From Ampelocalamus luodianensis (taxonomy: Eukaryota > Streptophyta > Magnoliopsida > Poales > Poaceae): a stretch of 64,000 nt of DNA. The translations under genes and the position numbers were made by a program. Below are positions 22,920 through 33,693 of this stretch, one piece after another (the stretch's first letter is position 1; every line of letters starts with the position of its first letter). The notes under the pieces are model-generated. The model worked only from the letters and a program-made list of their open reading frames with translations, ran no database searches and was not told the origin of the DNA. The DNA lies in the NCBI GenBank assembly GCA_036346255.1, contig CM070633.1, positions 248,001-312,000 of the forward strand. The letters are read 5' to 3'.

Positions 22920-24890
22920 TAAAACTATTCGTCAACATGGAATGATAAAGCCTTGCATTGAGTTGTTGGGTCCACGCGACACGAGAAGGGAAAAAAAACA
23001 TGCACTCGTACAAGTCCTCGAGATGCCGGTTACTGCTCAACTAACAGCAAGCATCGAGAGGCACAATCCCCAACAACTTAAATCGGATGATATAACTAAA
23101 CAGGGTCTGCAGGTGCACAATAGAATTACAAAGCTTCTGGAATTATCGCAGCTGCATGTAATGTGCATGGCAAGCAAAAACAAAGCCAATCTAAACAAAG
23201 ATGACATCAGATTGGACGTAGTAGCATATCAACATGAAAAATAGAGGTACCTTGTAGTATTAACAAAACATGGAACATAGATAGTATACTAAATTTTTTT
23301 AAAAAAATAGATATTATACTACGTTGGTTGATTACAAAGAAATGACCATGTAGAACATTGAAAACGATTTAAGAGGGATATTCAAAGAATACATTCTCGG
23401 AAATGGTTGTAACTAACAATAACACTAGGCAGTCAAGATCATGTAATTGATCCAAGAAAGAAAAGCAGTGATTTTGAATCTACCATAACATAATAGATTT
23501 CAAAGATAAAAGGAAAAATATACATCTGATTGAAATAATCTTCTTGACACTAACTAACACAGATAAAATGGCAAAACATAATCTATAAATGGCAAAACAT
23601 AATCTATAGATTTCTCACTTAGACAAGGCATGCATGTAGTAGCTAAAACTAACCGCAATTGGCAAACCTAGCCGCGGAAGTGTTACCACTTGATACACTC
23701 ATCATAACTAGATGCCTTATGTATGCCGATTTTCTTATAAAGCACAGTGTCATGAAACTCGAACTAGCTTTCAGAAAGGGAAACAAAACTGATAAATTGC
23801 AAACCATAACCTATGACAAAATTTGTCCAATTGCATGATGGCTTATACAACATATTGTACGGAATGTGCTAGAATGCCACCTTAGTCATAAAGATACCAG
23901 GTTCAGCAGTAGTCAGTAAACTGAACATGCAAAGATATTGATTAGATATGTATATGAAAAAATAGTAGAAACTTTTTTTTTGGTCAATTTCAGGAAGGTG
24001 TTGCTGAAGAACAGGGGCAGACCATGTGGAAAGCACACAGTGGTTTTACACGACACAAACCAACGGCCAACAGCATTACAATAAGACCATTAAATACAAA
24101 GGGCTACATTGGAATCTACAAAGTTCTAAAAATCCTAAAAGAAAAGACAACGGGCATTTGTGAGGACTAATTCGAATCCCTTCAGACCCTCTCTAACCGA
24201 ACTACGGCTTCTTGTAATGCACAGGACACAAATGCAACACGTGTGCGCACGGAGTACAAACATAGGCACACACCGTATATGCAGAAAACAACACTAGTAC
24301 AGCTTTAGGTCAGTGATCATGAAAGATTCCATAACTAGATTGAAATAAACGATCAGGCTAACCAAACTATGCTTTCAGCACTGCATCCTGAGTTCCTGAC
24401 CACAGATTCTATGACAATCTTGAAATAGCAACTATTTTAACATAGGAATTAGAAAGCACCACAATCTACGAGAATATTAAAGTGAACTAGGACCTAGAAA
24501 TGGAAATACAAGATAAGAAAACAACATATCATAAAGATCCACAGCTGTGCATTGATCTAAGGCAATACAAAAGGACAAGCTGCTAAGATAACAAGGAGAG
24601 GCATACAGTGGAGATCATCTACCATCTAATAATTTAATATAAAACTACCTCTGATCCCAAGTACACAACCAGCCCTCCGACTGCATGTAACCAGAGAAAG
24701 CCTAAAAATTTGCTCACCCGACTGGCCAACTCAATGACTCATGTGACCTGGTCAGTGAGCTCTCCTAGCTCTAAGTCAGTGACAACCTTATGCTCCCTTG
24801 CTCCAGTCTTCATGATGCATTTCCCTGAATCCAGAAATTGTGCAGAGTCGATAAAGGGTAGACTAAGTTACCAGGAGTAAATGAATCAGG
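22920..24890. other. Long intergenic stretch, no gene recognised
   Basis: AT-rich throughout. The only longer open frame (22942-23244, plus) encodes nothing recognisable. Parts nearer 24.9 kb may be 3' untranslated region of the minus-strand PWWP gene, whose stop is at 24970. The repeated phrase GGCAAAACATAATCTATA occurs twice in tandem at about 23568-23610. Confidence 0.4.
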
Positions 24891-24969
24891 AAATATGATT
24901 GACAATGCTCAGAGTATGTGTACCTCAAAATGGCAACATATCCAGCTTAGTGCCCTGCACCTAAGGAAC

Positions 24970-26729
24970 TTAAGGAGCCGATGGCAGGTATTTAAGTTCA
25001 TATCTGATAAGTGCTGGACCAAACGCATTATACTTTCCAGAACTGCTATATGCTTGCTCTGCATCGGAATGTTTAGAAAAAACTACTTTTGCAATCTTTG
25101 ACTTCTTAGTGATCTCGGTCTCACCCTCCACGATTGGTCCATGTATGCGGAATATGCTATTAATGTCATCCACAGAAGGAATGGCTTCTGCATTACTAAA
25201 ATGTAAAATCAAAGCTGTCGGACCATCTGCCAGTTTCACTTCCAGAGTATCAGTAGAAGCCCCATCTTGAGGTGCCACCTCCTGCTTCATCTTCTTATTG
25301 CCACTCCTATTCTGTGACACCCGCTTCCTTTTGCTGCCTTCGTAATCACTTGATGTGTCTCCATCATCAAAATCACTGATGATAATATCACACCAATACG
25401 AATCTTCCGCTTTTCTAGTTGAGTACAGGCTCCCCGCAGACTTCCTCCTGCCCCTCTGGCCATCCCCCACCTCCGATTGTTCTTTATCATTGTCATGCTC
25501 TGCCTTTGTTGCTGGGTTCAAGCTTCCTACCGACTTTTTCCTACCCTTCTTGGTGCTCAATGTCTCTGACAGCTCCTTATCATCGTATGCATTCGGCACT
25601 TCTGAGTCCTTGTACTTTGAGAAGAAGCTAACAATCAGGGGCACAGAGTCATAACCCTTGAAGTTGAACGGATTGGCAGCAGCCGACGTAAGCTGTAGCA
25701 GCATTTGAGCGGGCGATGGGTACTCCACTATCTCTTCCATGTCTTCATCCTTCACCTGTGCAGCCCTCCCGGCATCAGTTTTCCTAGGCCTCCCCCGTGG
25801 CCTCCCACGCGGTGCGCCCCTGCCCCTGCCCCTGGAGCCCCTCTTGCGTTCCATATCTACATCCGAATCCGAGTCAGAGGCCCCCTTCTTCCGCGGGTCC
25901 CAGTCCTCATCGGAGTCGTCCTCGACTTCCTCCTTCCTCTTCCTCCCCCTCCTGGATGGGGTCGATGAGTTGCAGTTGAAGAGCCCCTTCCTACCCCCAT
26001 CCATGGGGGTAGCAGGAGCAGTAGCCAAAGCATCAGCGGCATTGGGTAGACCGAGCTCCAAGGTGAACTCGGGGGGGTCGGGTAAACCCCTGAACTTATC
26101 AAAGGCTCTGAGATGCGCCTTTGCAATGGCAGCCTGTACCCGGTTGCTGAAGCCCATGCGATCGGCGGCCAAATCCTGGAGCGAGTTGATTAAATCCCGG
26201 GGAACAAAGGGTCGGCTTGCGGAGTTGGGAATGGTGGAGCCGGGGGCGGCGGTGAGGGCAGCCTCGACGCGGCGGGAGAACTCGTCGAGGGAGGCGTCGA
26301 CGGCGGCGTCGAAGTCGTCGGCCTCACCGTCGTAGAGCTCCCCAATGGGGAAGTAGGGCTCGTATGGCCTGAGCTGGGCCGCATCGCACCAGGAGAAGGC
26401 CTTGTCGCCGAAGAAGGAGACGAGGAACTGGTCGCCGGCACCGGCGGCGGAGATGACCTGGCCCGGCCAGGCCGGGTGGGTGAGCTTCTTGCCCCAGACC
26501 ATGTCGCCGGGGCGAAGGGCCCGGGTCCAGATCCAGCGTGGGCGGTGGGATCCGGCGGGCGCAGCGCGGGGGGAGGCGGCGGGAGCGTGGGCGGGGGGGC
26601 GGGGGCGGGGGCGGGGGCGGAGGCGTGGGCGTTGGGGGGAGGGTTCTTCCTGGGGCGGCCCCGGCCACGCTTGGGCGGCGCTAGGGTTTGGGGGTCGGCG
26701 GCGGCGTTGAGGTCGATGTGGTCGGACAT
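24970..26729 (-). CDS. PWWP-domain chromatin protein with AT-hooks
   Basis: A 510-codon open frame (26502 to 24970) starts at the Met inside the PWWP motif (MVWGKKLTHPAWPGQV). The domain continues to FFGDKAFSWCDAAQLRPYEP. Next are an acidic, basic-patched linker, an AT-hook-rich stretch near residues 222-241 (GRGRGAPRGRPRGRPRK), KKGRKKS and GRRKS repeats, and a C-terminal RRM-like fold (last ~93 residues, LADGPTALILHFSNAEAIPS to RYELKYLPSAP). Family members read methylated histone lysine through an aromatic cage and act with chromatin complexes such as FVE/MSI in Arabidopsis. The domain should start earlier, at LRPGD. A second frame starts at ATG 26729 (MSDHIDLNAAADPQTLAPPK, with another AT-hook) and is out of register, so the true start is probably 26729 with a one-base problem in the G run at 26593-26599. 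No introns are needed. Confidence 0.88.
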
Positions 26730-27190
26730 GGCGATCTAGGGGCTAGGGCTAGGGTTCCACTTGCCTTGCCTCCCCTTCCCTTCCCTCCTCTTCGCTGGGG
26801 AGATCGAACGAATGATCTAGAGACGAGTGAGTACAAGGGCGGTGGTGTGGTGTGACGAAAGAGCGAGGACTACCGAGATTTTTTTAAAAATAATAACTAA
26901 TAATATCTTTCTTATCTTATCTTAATTCATATACCCTCACGCAGTGAGGATAGTTCCACCCCATGTACAGAAAAATCTAACGAACGTCGTGTGCACTGGA
27001 CCATCGTGTCAGCCAAAAAATCATCGTCCCCCTACCTCCTTCTCTTCGTCCATCTATGTCCCCTTTCCTCAACTATTCTCTCTCCCCCATCCAGTCTCCA
27101 CTATCGACACCACCGGGGGCAATGGAGTTGCACGAGTCTTTGCCACTGCCGTTTGATTCATCGCTATGCCGCGCCACGATGACAGCCTCC
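26730..27190. other. Promoter/5' flank of the PWWP gene and intergenic DNA
   Basis: The minus-strand leader is C/T-rich just above the ATG (26750-26800). Beyond 26880 the DNA turns AT-rich, then C-rich. No TATA box was confidently identified. The remains of the FAR1-like transposase begin at about 27190. Confidence 0.4.
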
Positions 27191-30100
27191 ATATTGAAGC
27201 TCATGTGTGAACACTTCACTACCATGTAGCTCTATTGCCTATGGTGTTTTCAACTGAGACTTCGTGTGAAAGGTGATATTGTCTTCTCTTAGCTCATTTT
27301 CTCTTTGTTCGTCCACTACAGTATTGAATCGGATCCAGAATTCAACCAAAACATGTTTGTAACCAATAAAGTAATTGAAAAATAAAGAATTGACACTTTC
27401 AGACCTTGAAATTGTTCTAAGAATTCTTGGCAAGGGTACGTTCATAAAGTAAGCCGGTACCCAAGATGCCCGATACTATAACGACCAGCCAACCACTCAT
27501 TATCTTCCAAACCGAACTCAGAAATAATAGTAGCCCACTGTGACTCAAATTCTTCGGAAGTTTCTGAGGGAGACACACATGAATTGACACGACTATAAAA
27601 GATTTGGTTGTCCTTCAAATCAGGTCTTATCTTTGTTGGAAGTTTGGTCGATATGTGCCACATGTATAACCTATACGTGCTAGTTGGGAAGATATGTTCA
27701 ATTGCCTTCTTCATGGCCGCATCTTCATCAGTTATTATAAGCCTAGGTGCAACACCTCCTATATATCTTAAGAAAGTACGGAACAATCATTTGAATGTTT
27801 CAATCGTTTGATCGAGCAGCAATGCAGCCCCAAATAGACCACATCCCTTATGGTTATTCACTCCCATGAATGGTGCAAATATCTTGTCATATTGATTTGT
27901 ATTATATGTTGTACCGAATGAGAGCAACTCGTCAAAATAAACATAATTCCTCCTGTAGGTTGCATGTGCCCAAAACACATGTACCAACCTACCCTTGCCA
28001 TCAATGATATAGTCAAAATAAAATACAGTATTGTTCTCGTTCTTTATAGCTAGATTATCAAGGAACATCTGAGCATCTGATGACTTTATACTCTCTCAAA
28101 GTACGATGATAATTTTGCAAGTCCCTCCTTGTGCATCTTACATTCTAAAATCCACCCTCATTGACATGAAGATATCTAAATACCCCAGATGTCCCAATGC
28201 TAGCTTGATGGCATGCGAACAGTGTAGTCTTAGTCTTCTCATTTACTTGTCTATTAGAACGTATCAAGTGTTGCTTACTAGGTGAGACAAAACCATGGTT
28301 ATGCACTTTTGCAAATGTCTTCAATCTGAACTTATTGTCATTAGTCTGTTTGATACCAAACATGGCCTCACACCCACACCTACTCAATTTAGACTCATAT
28401 GTCCTCTTCATTTTGATCTCCAACTTGTTCTTACTTTTTTCTTCCTTCCAACCACGTCTGCCACAATAGTACCGTCTCCATTGCAAACGCCATTGATAGT
28501 CATCTGCTGTCCAATATGAACGGAGAAGCCGGCAACATACGCATATGCTTTGTAAAACTTGAGGGTTGTATCCTGTCGAACCCGGGAGCGAAGGATCTCG
28601 AATTCTCTGTGTTCAAACACCGGTCCAGGATTTCCAGCGTACACAGTCTCACAAAATGGATATCACATTCATATCACGAAAACGTAAATGACATTAAATA
28701 AATAATTGTTTAATACAACTGAGTTCTGAACAACAATATCAAATATCAAATAATAAACACAGCGGAAATATGATAATAGAGGTGAGCCACACGATGCGCC
28801 ACAGGCAATCGTCTGGGTCAAGGCCTACTCGTCCGGATCCTCACCATCGAGGTAGAAGTCTTCTCCTGAATAAGATTTATTCAACAAGGATGAGCACAAC
28901 TTCCGTGCTCGCAAGTTACACCTAATATTGAATTTAAATGCATGCATAAGGTAACAAGTGAGTACGGCAGGGGTTGTTTTGCATAAACAACATTTTCAGT
29001 TTAAATAGACATAGTATTTTCTAAGACATTTTTATACTTGACTAAAATCATATTTTAAAATGATAATGTCACAATGTGGATAACCTCCAATGATTTAGTG
29101 AAGGATACCCTCCTAACACATGGCTCCCCACCCAATTTTTCATAAGGATTGACCATCCTCAGCGTTTAATAAAGCATTTAAAAACCAAAAACAATTCTAA
29201 CTTTAAGTTGCCTTGCTAGCATGTCCATGACCATGACGCGACTATTTGAATAGTTTCTACTCTGCAGAGTTGGTACAACTTTACCCACACGAGGTGACAT
29301 GCTCGTTATGTCGGCCAATTCACGCTTCCGTAGGCGTGTGACTGGGCAATTACCATGAGGCCTTTACAATGTTCTGTCCTAATATATTCATGCCCGCTAA
29401 GGTTTCACCCCTTTGGACTAACCGTCCTCCGGAAGCCCCCTCTTGCGCCAAGTAGGAATAAAATGTCTAACCGACACCCACATAATCACATGACATAAAT
29501 ACACTAGAACATCACAAATTAGTTAGCCAAATCCTGCCCATACATGATATGTGGTAGTACGATATGGCTTAGCAATAAGCGGCTCAAAGACCGGTCCTCA
29601 ATTGACTTGGGTGTCATTCCTACAAACCATGGGCCTTAATCTTAACCAGATCAATCCCGTGCATAAACCTGCACCCACCATTCCGACCGTTTCGCCCAAG
29701 TTCAAACCCATTTTTTTGATTTTATTTTGAATAAAACTCTATTTATAAACCTATGTGGTAAGACAATACCACAATATCAAGTTTGAAATAAATTTATAGA
29801 AATTTGGTGAAAACCCTCCCAAATTCTGTAAGTGTAAACTAAGCCTGGCTAAGCATATGTGTAATTTTGTTAATATCTTGCCTATGGTATCAAGGTAGTC
29901 AGATACAACATTCAAATTGGCCATACAATAATACATGGAATTAACTATATTTAAAACAGGACATTAAAATATTTGTACAAACATATGCATGCGATAAAGA
30001 ATTTAAAAACTGAAAATAACTTAAAATACTGGGGGCAATATGGTCAATGGTGCAACTTGCCTTCGTTGATGTCTTGGGATTCTAAATCTTCAGATTGGTC

Positions 30101-31027
30101 GAACTCTCCGGAGTCGTCGAATTCTAAACGTGAAAATACGACAAATTCAATATTCAAATTCAAATAAATTCAAAAACATAGATCAAAATAACTCCAAATT
30201 GAAATATTTTGGTTTAATTAGATATATTATAATTTTATATAAATTTTGCAATTTGAATCACCTAATTTGGAGTTCATATGCAAAAGTTATGAATTTTAGA
30301 AGTTTTAAACCTAATTGAAATTTAATTGAATTTCCGAATTATTCTTCTCTGAAAAAGCTATTTATTGCGCAATGCCGACGCCAAGAATGAATTTCGGAAT
30401 TTAAAAGAATTAAAACTAATTCGACGGTGGGCCCTCGTGTCGGTGACTCGGCTCACGGTGACTGGTCTCTGGCCGAGTGGACCGGTGTGGTGGATCACCC
30501 ACGTGGCGCGCGCGTGGCGGCGGATCGGGCGCCACTCGTGCGCCACGCCAAAGAAGAGGTGAGGTGGCGCCAGGTGGCACCTCGGTGGTCGCCATGTGGC
30601 GGCGCCACGTCGGCGAACGGCCGCGGCGGACTGGCCGATGGTCGTGGCGCTACGATTGCGGCGGTGGCGGTGAGGTCACGAGAAGAAAGAGGGGGTTGCG
30701 GCGATCGTGATGCTTACCACCGCGACCGAAATGGGTGAGGCAATGGCCGGCGGCGAGGACGAAGGCGGCGGCGTGGTTCGGCTTGACGGTGGAACGGCGC
30801 TCCGGCGATCCTCCGTCGACGAGCTTGGGCGCACCAGCTTCGCGGTGACGAGACGATGCCGATGGTGGCGACGTCAGGGAAGGATCGTTGGCGACGGCGG
30901 CGCAATCGGCGGCGAGAGCTTCTTCGGGCGGCGGCCTTGAACGGCGAATTCCGGCGGCGCTAGAGCGAGAGAGGGAGAGTGCGTGAGGGGGATGGATTGA
31001 GGAGGATGAGGCCTACCCGGTGCTCCC

Positions 31028-31034
31028 TTTTATA
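31028..31034 (-). promoter_or_regulatory. Candidate TATA box of the solo LTR
   Basis: TATAAAA on the minus strand, inside the GC-rich part of the LTR. It is at the position equivalent to TATAAA in the LTR at 35.5 kb (36202-36207) and TATAAA in the LTR at 61.1 kb (63505-63510, minus). This marks the probable U3/R promoter. Confidence 0.5.
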
Positions 31035-31337
31035 GGGCAAAGGGGTGACCGGGTGGTGGAGAACGTGCACACGGGCTCGGCGGCGGCGGTTGGGGCGCGC
31101 GGGCGGGTCGGGAAAGCCGCGCGAGAGAGGAAGAGGTGGGGTCGTGGGCGGTTGAGCACGCGGTTCGTGTGCGCACGTGCACGGGGGAGGCGGAGGTAGG
31201 GAGCGGCGGTTCGGCGCGCGCGAGAAGGGCGGAGGAGCGGCGGCGCGAGGAAGAAGGGCGCGGGGACGATGAGCACGGACCGTTGGATTTTGATCCAACG
31301 GCCGAAAACGTGCGGGGTGTGCGTGGGTGGTTGGCAG

Positions 31338-31382
31338 CCGTCCGATTTAAATCGGACGGAGAGAGAGAGAGAGAGAGAGAGA
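31338..31382. repeat. 22-bp perfect palindrome followed by (GA)n
   Basis: CCGTCCGATTT is followed directly by its inverse AAATCGGACGG (31338-31359), then about eleven GA units. Fifty bases before it, CCGTTGGAT and ATCCAACGG form a second hairpin (31280-31301). Both lie in the solo LTR upstream of its TATA box when read on the minus strand. Confidence 0.85.
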
Positions 31383-31870
31383 AGGCGCGGGGTGGTTTGG
31401 GCCGCGTACGCGGGGCGATTTGGGCCGAAGGTTTGGGTTTCGGCCCAAACTGAATTTTAATTTTCCTTTTGATTTTCTTAATTGTTTTAATCCTGGTAAT
31501 TCATATGAGTTTTAGAAAATAGCAAAATACTTCCAAAAACTATGGAAAAATTCACATAAATTCCCATACTTATTTTGGACTTAATAAAATTATTTTCAAC
31601 TCTATGTTGGCTTTTAATTTTGCAATTAATTTTATTTTGACTTTAAAATGTTTATAAAAAGCTTTTAAAATTTTAGAAAATTCACAAAAGATTCACAAAT
31701 TTTAATTTTTACTGAAATTTGAAAATTGGGTTGTTACATATCCTCATCTTCAAAAACCATCCCCACAGCAGGCGTCAAGTCGTCATTAACTACTGGTGTG
31801 CATGACGAACCCTGCAGTGGTAAGGATGATTTAGCCCAAGAATGACATTAATCATTCAAATTAACAAATT

Positions 31871-33693
31871 GTTATATACACACACTCACACAGAACAGAA
31901 TACTGGCAGCCTTATATAGGGTTTTATACAGACAGCTCGCAACGAGAGAGTGTGCATCGGCCATGTCGGGACTTGGCAAAGCTAGTAGCTGCACGGAGTT
32001 GCTCACATCTTCCATTGAATCCATGCGTCTGCCCATCAAAAATAAAGATAATAAACAATCGACGTACATCCAACAAGACCCAACTAAATTGTCAATGAGA
32101 AATACATGTACCTCAACCGGATCGAGCAAGGGGGCGGGAGCACTTGGCGCAGGGGGAGGGGTGCGACGCAAGGGGCACGCCGTAGAGGGGGCCGCGACAG
32201 GGGAGGATCTTAGGGGGGCGCTGGGTAAAGGGGGCGCTGTGCAGAGAGGGCTCGGTGCAGCGGCCTAGGGCTCAGGCGCGGCAGCGCAGTGCAAAGGAAG
32301 GCGGTGGCCCAGGGATGGGTGTGGCGGCCCGGGAGGCTCGGTGCGGTGCGGCGTAGCGGCGTTGGGTGCACGACGAGTCCAAAACCCTAACACGGGGTCA
32401 GGGGAATGGCCGAATGGGTCGGGCTGGAAGAGGGTAGTGCGGAGAGGGAGGCGTGATAGGGGAGGAGCTCAGGGGGGGCGTTGTGCGCAGGGGCTCGGTG
32501 CAGCGCGAGGCGCGCCCGGGTTGGGCTGGCGCGAGCATGGTGTAGAGGAAGGGCGGCGACGGGAGGGCTTGTTGTGACGCAGGGGGACGGCGCGTCGTTG
32601 GGCGCATGACGGGTCCAAAACCCTAACACGGGGTCAGGGGAATGGCTGAATGGGTCGGGCTAGAAGAGGGTAGTGCGGGGAGGGGACGGGGAGGAACTCA
32701 GGGGGCGCTATGCAGAGGGGGCTCGGTGCAGCGTAGGGGCGGCGACTGGGGCGCACGACGGGTCCAAAACCCTAACACGGGGTCAGGGGAATGGCTGAAT
32801 GGGTCAGGCCGGCTGGAAGAGGGTAGCGGGGGGGTGCTGGCTCGATCTCAGTCGTGGATTTCGTATTTGATGGCCCAGATCGGCTATGTTCACATGTCCA
32901 CCAAAGAGCCCATGTGCACCAGATATGTTGCCCATTTTAAGATGTTGACAATTGTACTTTTGCATGCTGGATTGTGCAAATAGGAATTGCACAACATGAA
33001 TAGACATAACAAGGTTTGATAGAATAGATCAAAGACTTTTCAATATACCAATTATGTGCTTTTCAGACATATATAGTGCTTTATTAGCCTCAACTGTATG
33101 TATTAGACTAATACCATATTGCACCTTCATAGCTTCATAATGATCCCGCATACTCGTCCTTACCTCATTGACATTAACATCTATAGATACAGTGTAATCG
33201 TCAACTCTCGCGTTTCTCCCCCGCGCGTCTTGGCGCACGCATGCCACTAAGTACTATATGATACTAGGCAGAACCGCCGCTGGCACGATCAAGAGAAGTC
33301 GTTAGTATAGATATGAATGCCATGTTAGCATACAGAGTACTCTCCTAGCACTGTAAGTGAAACATCTCTGGATCAAATGATTTTTACTCTGGATCAAATG
33401 ATTTTTACTGCAAAAGAAAGATTCGTGGTTAGCAGACATGACCTCTGTTGATAACCTTTCTTTTTTTGCGTCGATTTCAACAAATTATTGTTGAGAAGCA
33501 AAAAAATATGAATCCAATAGTACCATCACATGGCATATTTAATTTGATGTTTAACCAAGGAAATAGCATGAGATGAAGAAAACAAACACCTTACTAGTGT
33601 TGTATCTGCTCTATGGATCAATATTGGGAAAACCTCATGCATTTTTATGAAATTTAGGAACATTGGGAAGATATTGAAGCGTTAATACGTTTT
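31871..33693. other. Flank right of the FAR1-like gene, with GC-rich tandem repeat
   Basis: 31871-32100 may include the first exon of the FAR1-like gene (minus frame with MGRRMDSMEDVSNSVQLLAL), which I cannot verify. 32110-32830 is GC-rich and repetitive (listed separately). 32830-33693 is AT-rich; a 72-codon minus frame at 33029-33247 resembles nothing I know. Confidence 0.35.
32371..32830. repeat. Three-copy GC-rich tandem repeat
   Basis: The phrase CGACGGGTCCAAAACCCTAA, followed by CACGGGGTCAGGGGAATGGC and GGAAGAGGGTAG, occurs at about 32371, 32606 and 32757. The periods of ~235 and ~151 bp show one unit internally shortened. Copies are nearly identical, so the amplification is recent. 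It sits just upstream of the FAR1-like gene (minus strand) and may be its old promoter. Confidence 0.85.

Larger units (their letters stand above)
28574..31738 (-). mobile_element. Solo LTR, 3165 bp, inserted in the FAR1-like gene
   Basis: The minus-strand sequence starts TGTAACAACCCAATTTTC and ends CGGGTTCGACA, giving TG...CA ends. A perfect 5-bp target duplication TATCC lies at 28569-28573 and 31739-31743. No gag-pol, primer site or polypurine tract is present, so this is a solo LTR left by recombination between the two LTRs of a complete element. A strongly GC-rich middle (30,420-31,450) contains a minus-strand TATAAAA (31028-31034), two hairpins and a (GA)n tract. The layout resembles that of the LTRs at 35.5 and 61.1 kb and includes the shared palindromic core (about 29215-29290). 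LTRs over 3 kb with TGTAACA ends fit grass gypsy chromoviruses (Tekay/Del type), by inference. Confidence 0.9.
27190..31870 (-). pseudogene. FAR1/FRS-type MULE transposase, split by a solo LTR
   Basis: Reading right to left, an acceptor-like CCACTGCAG near 31815 is followed by DDLTPAVGMVFEDED. A 3165-bp LTR then interrupts, and coding resumes with TTLKFYKAYAYVAGFSVHIG, the start of the FAR1 DNA-binding domain. After it come RTYESKLSRCGCEAMFGIK and FAKVHNHGF (the zinc-binding Cys/His set), then the MULE domain (FYFDYIIDGKGRLVHVFWAH, FAPFMGVNNHKGCGLFGAAL, ITDEDAAMKKAIEHIFP, LYMWHI). A frame change near 27450 is followed by MNVPLPRILRTISRSESVNS. The SWIM finger is not seen. Taking out the LTR with one target copy leaves the frame continuous, so the gene was readable when the LTR landed. 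Later frame breaks killed it. A possible first exon lies at 31870-32100. Confidence 0.85.

Noticed and set aside
30358..31453. Overlapping GC-rich open frames on both strands
   Set aside because: Inside the GC-rich middle of another solo LTR, with Arg/Gly/Pro-rich content typical of noncoding GC-rich sequence.
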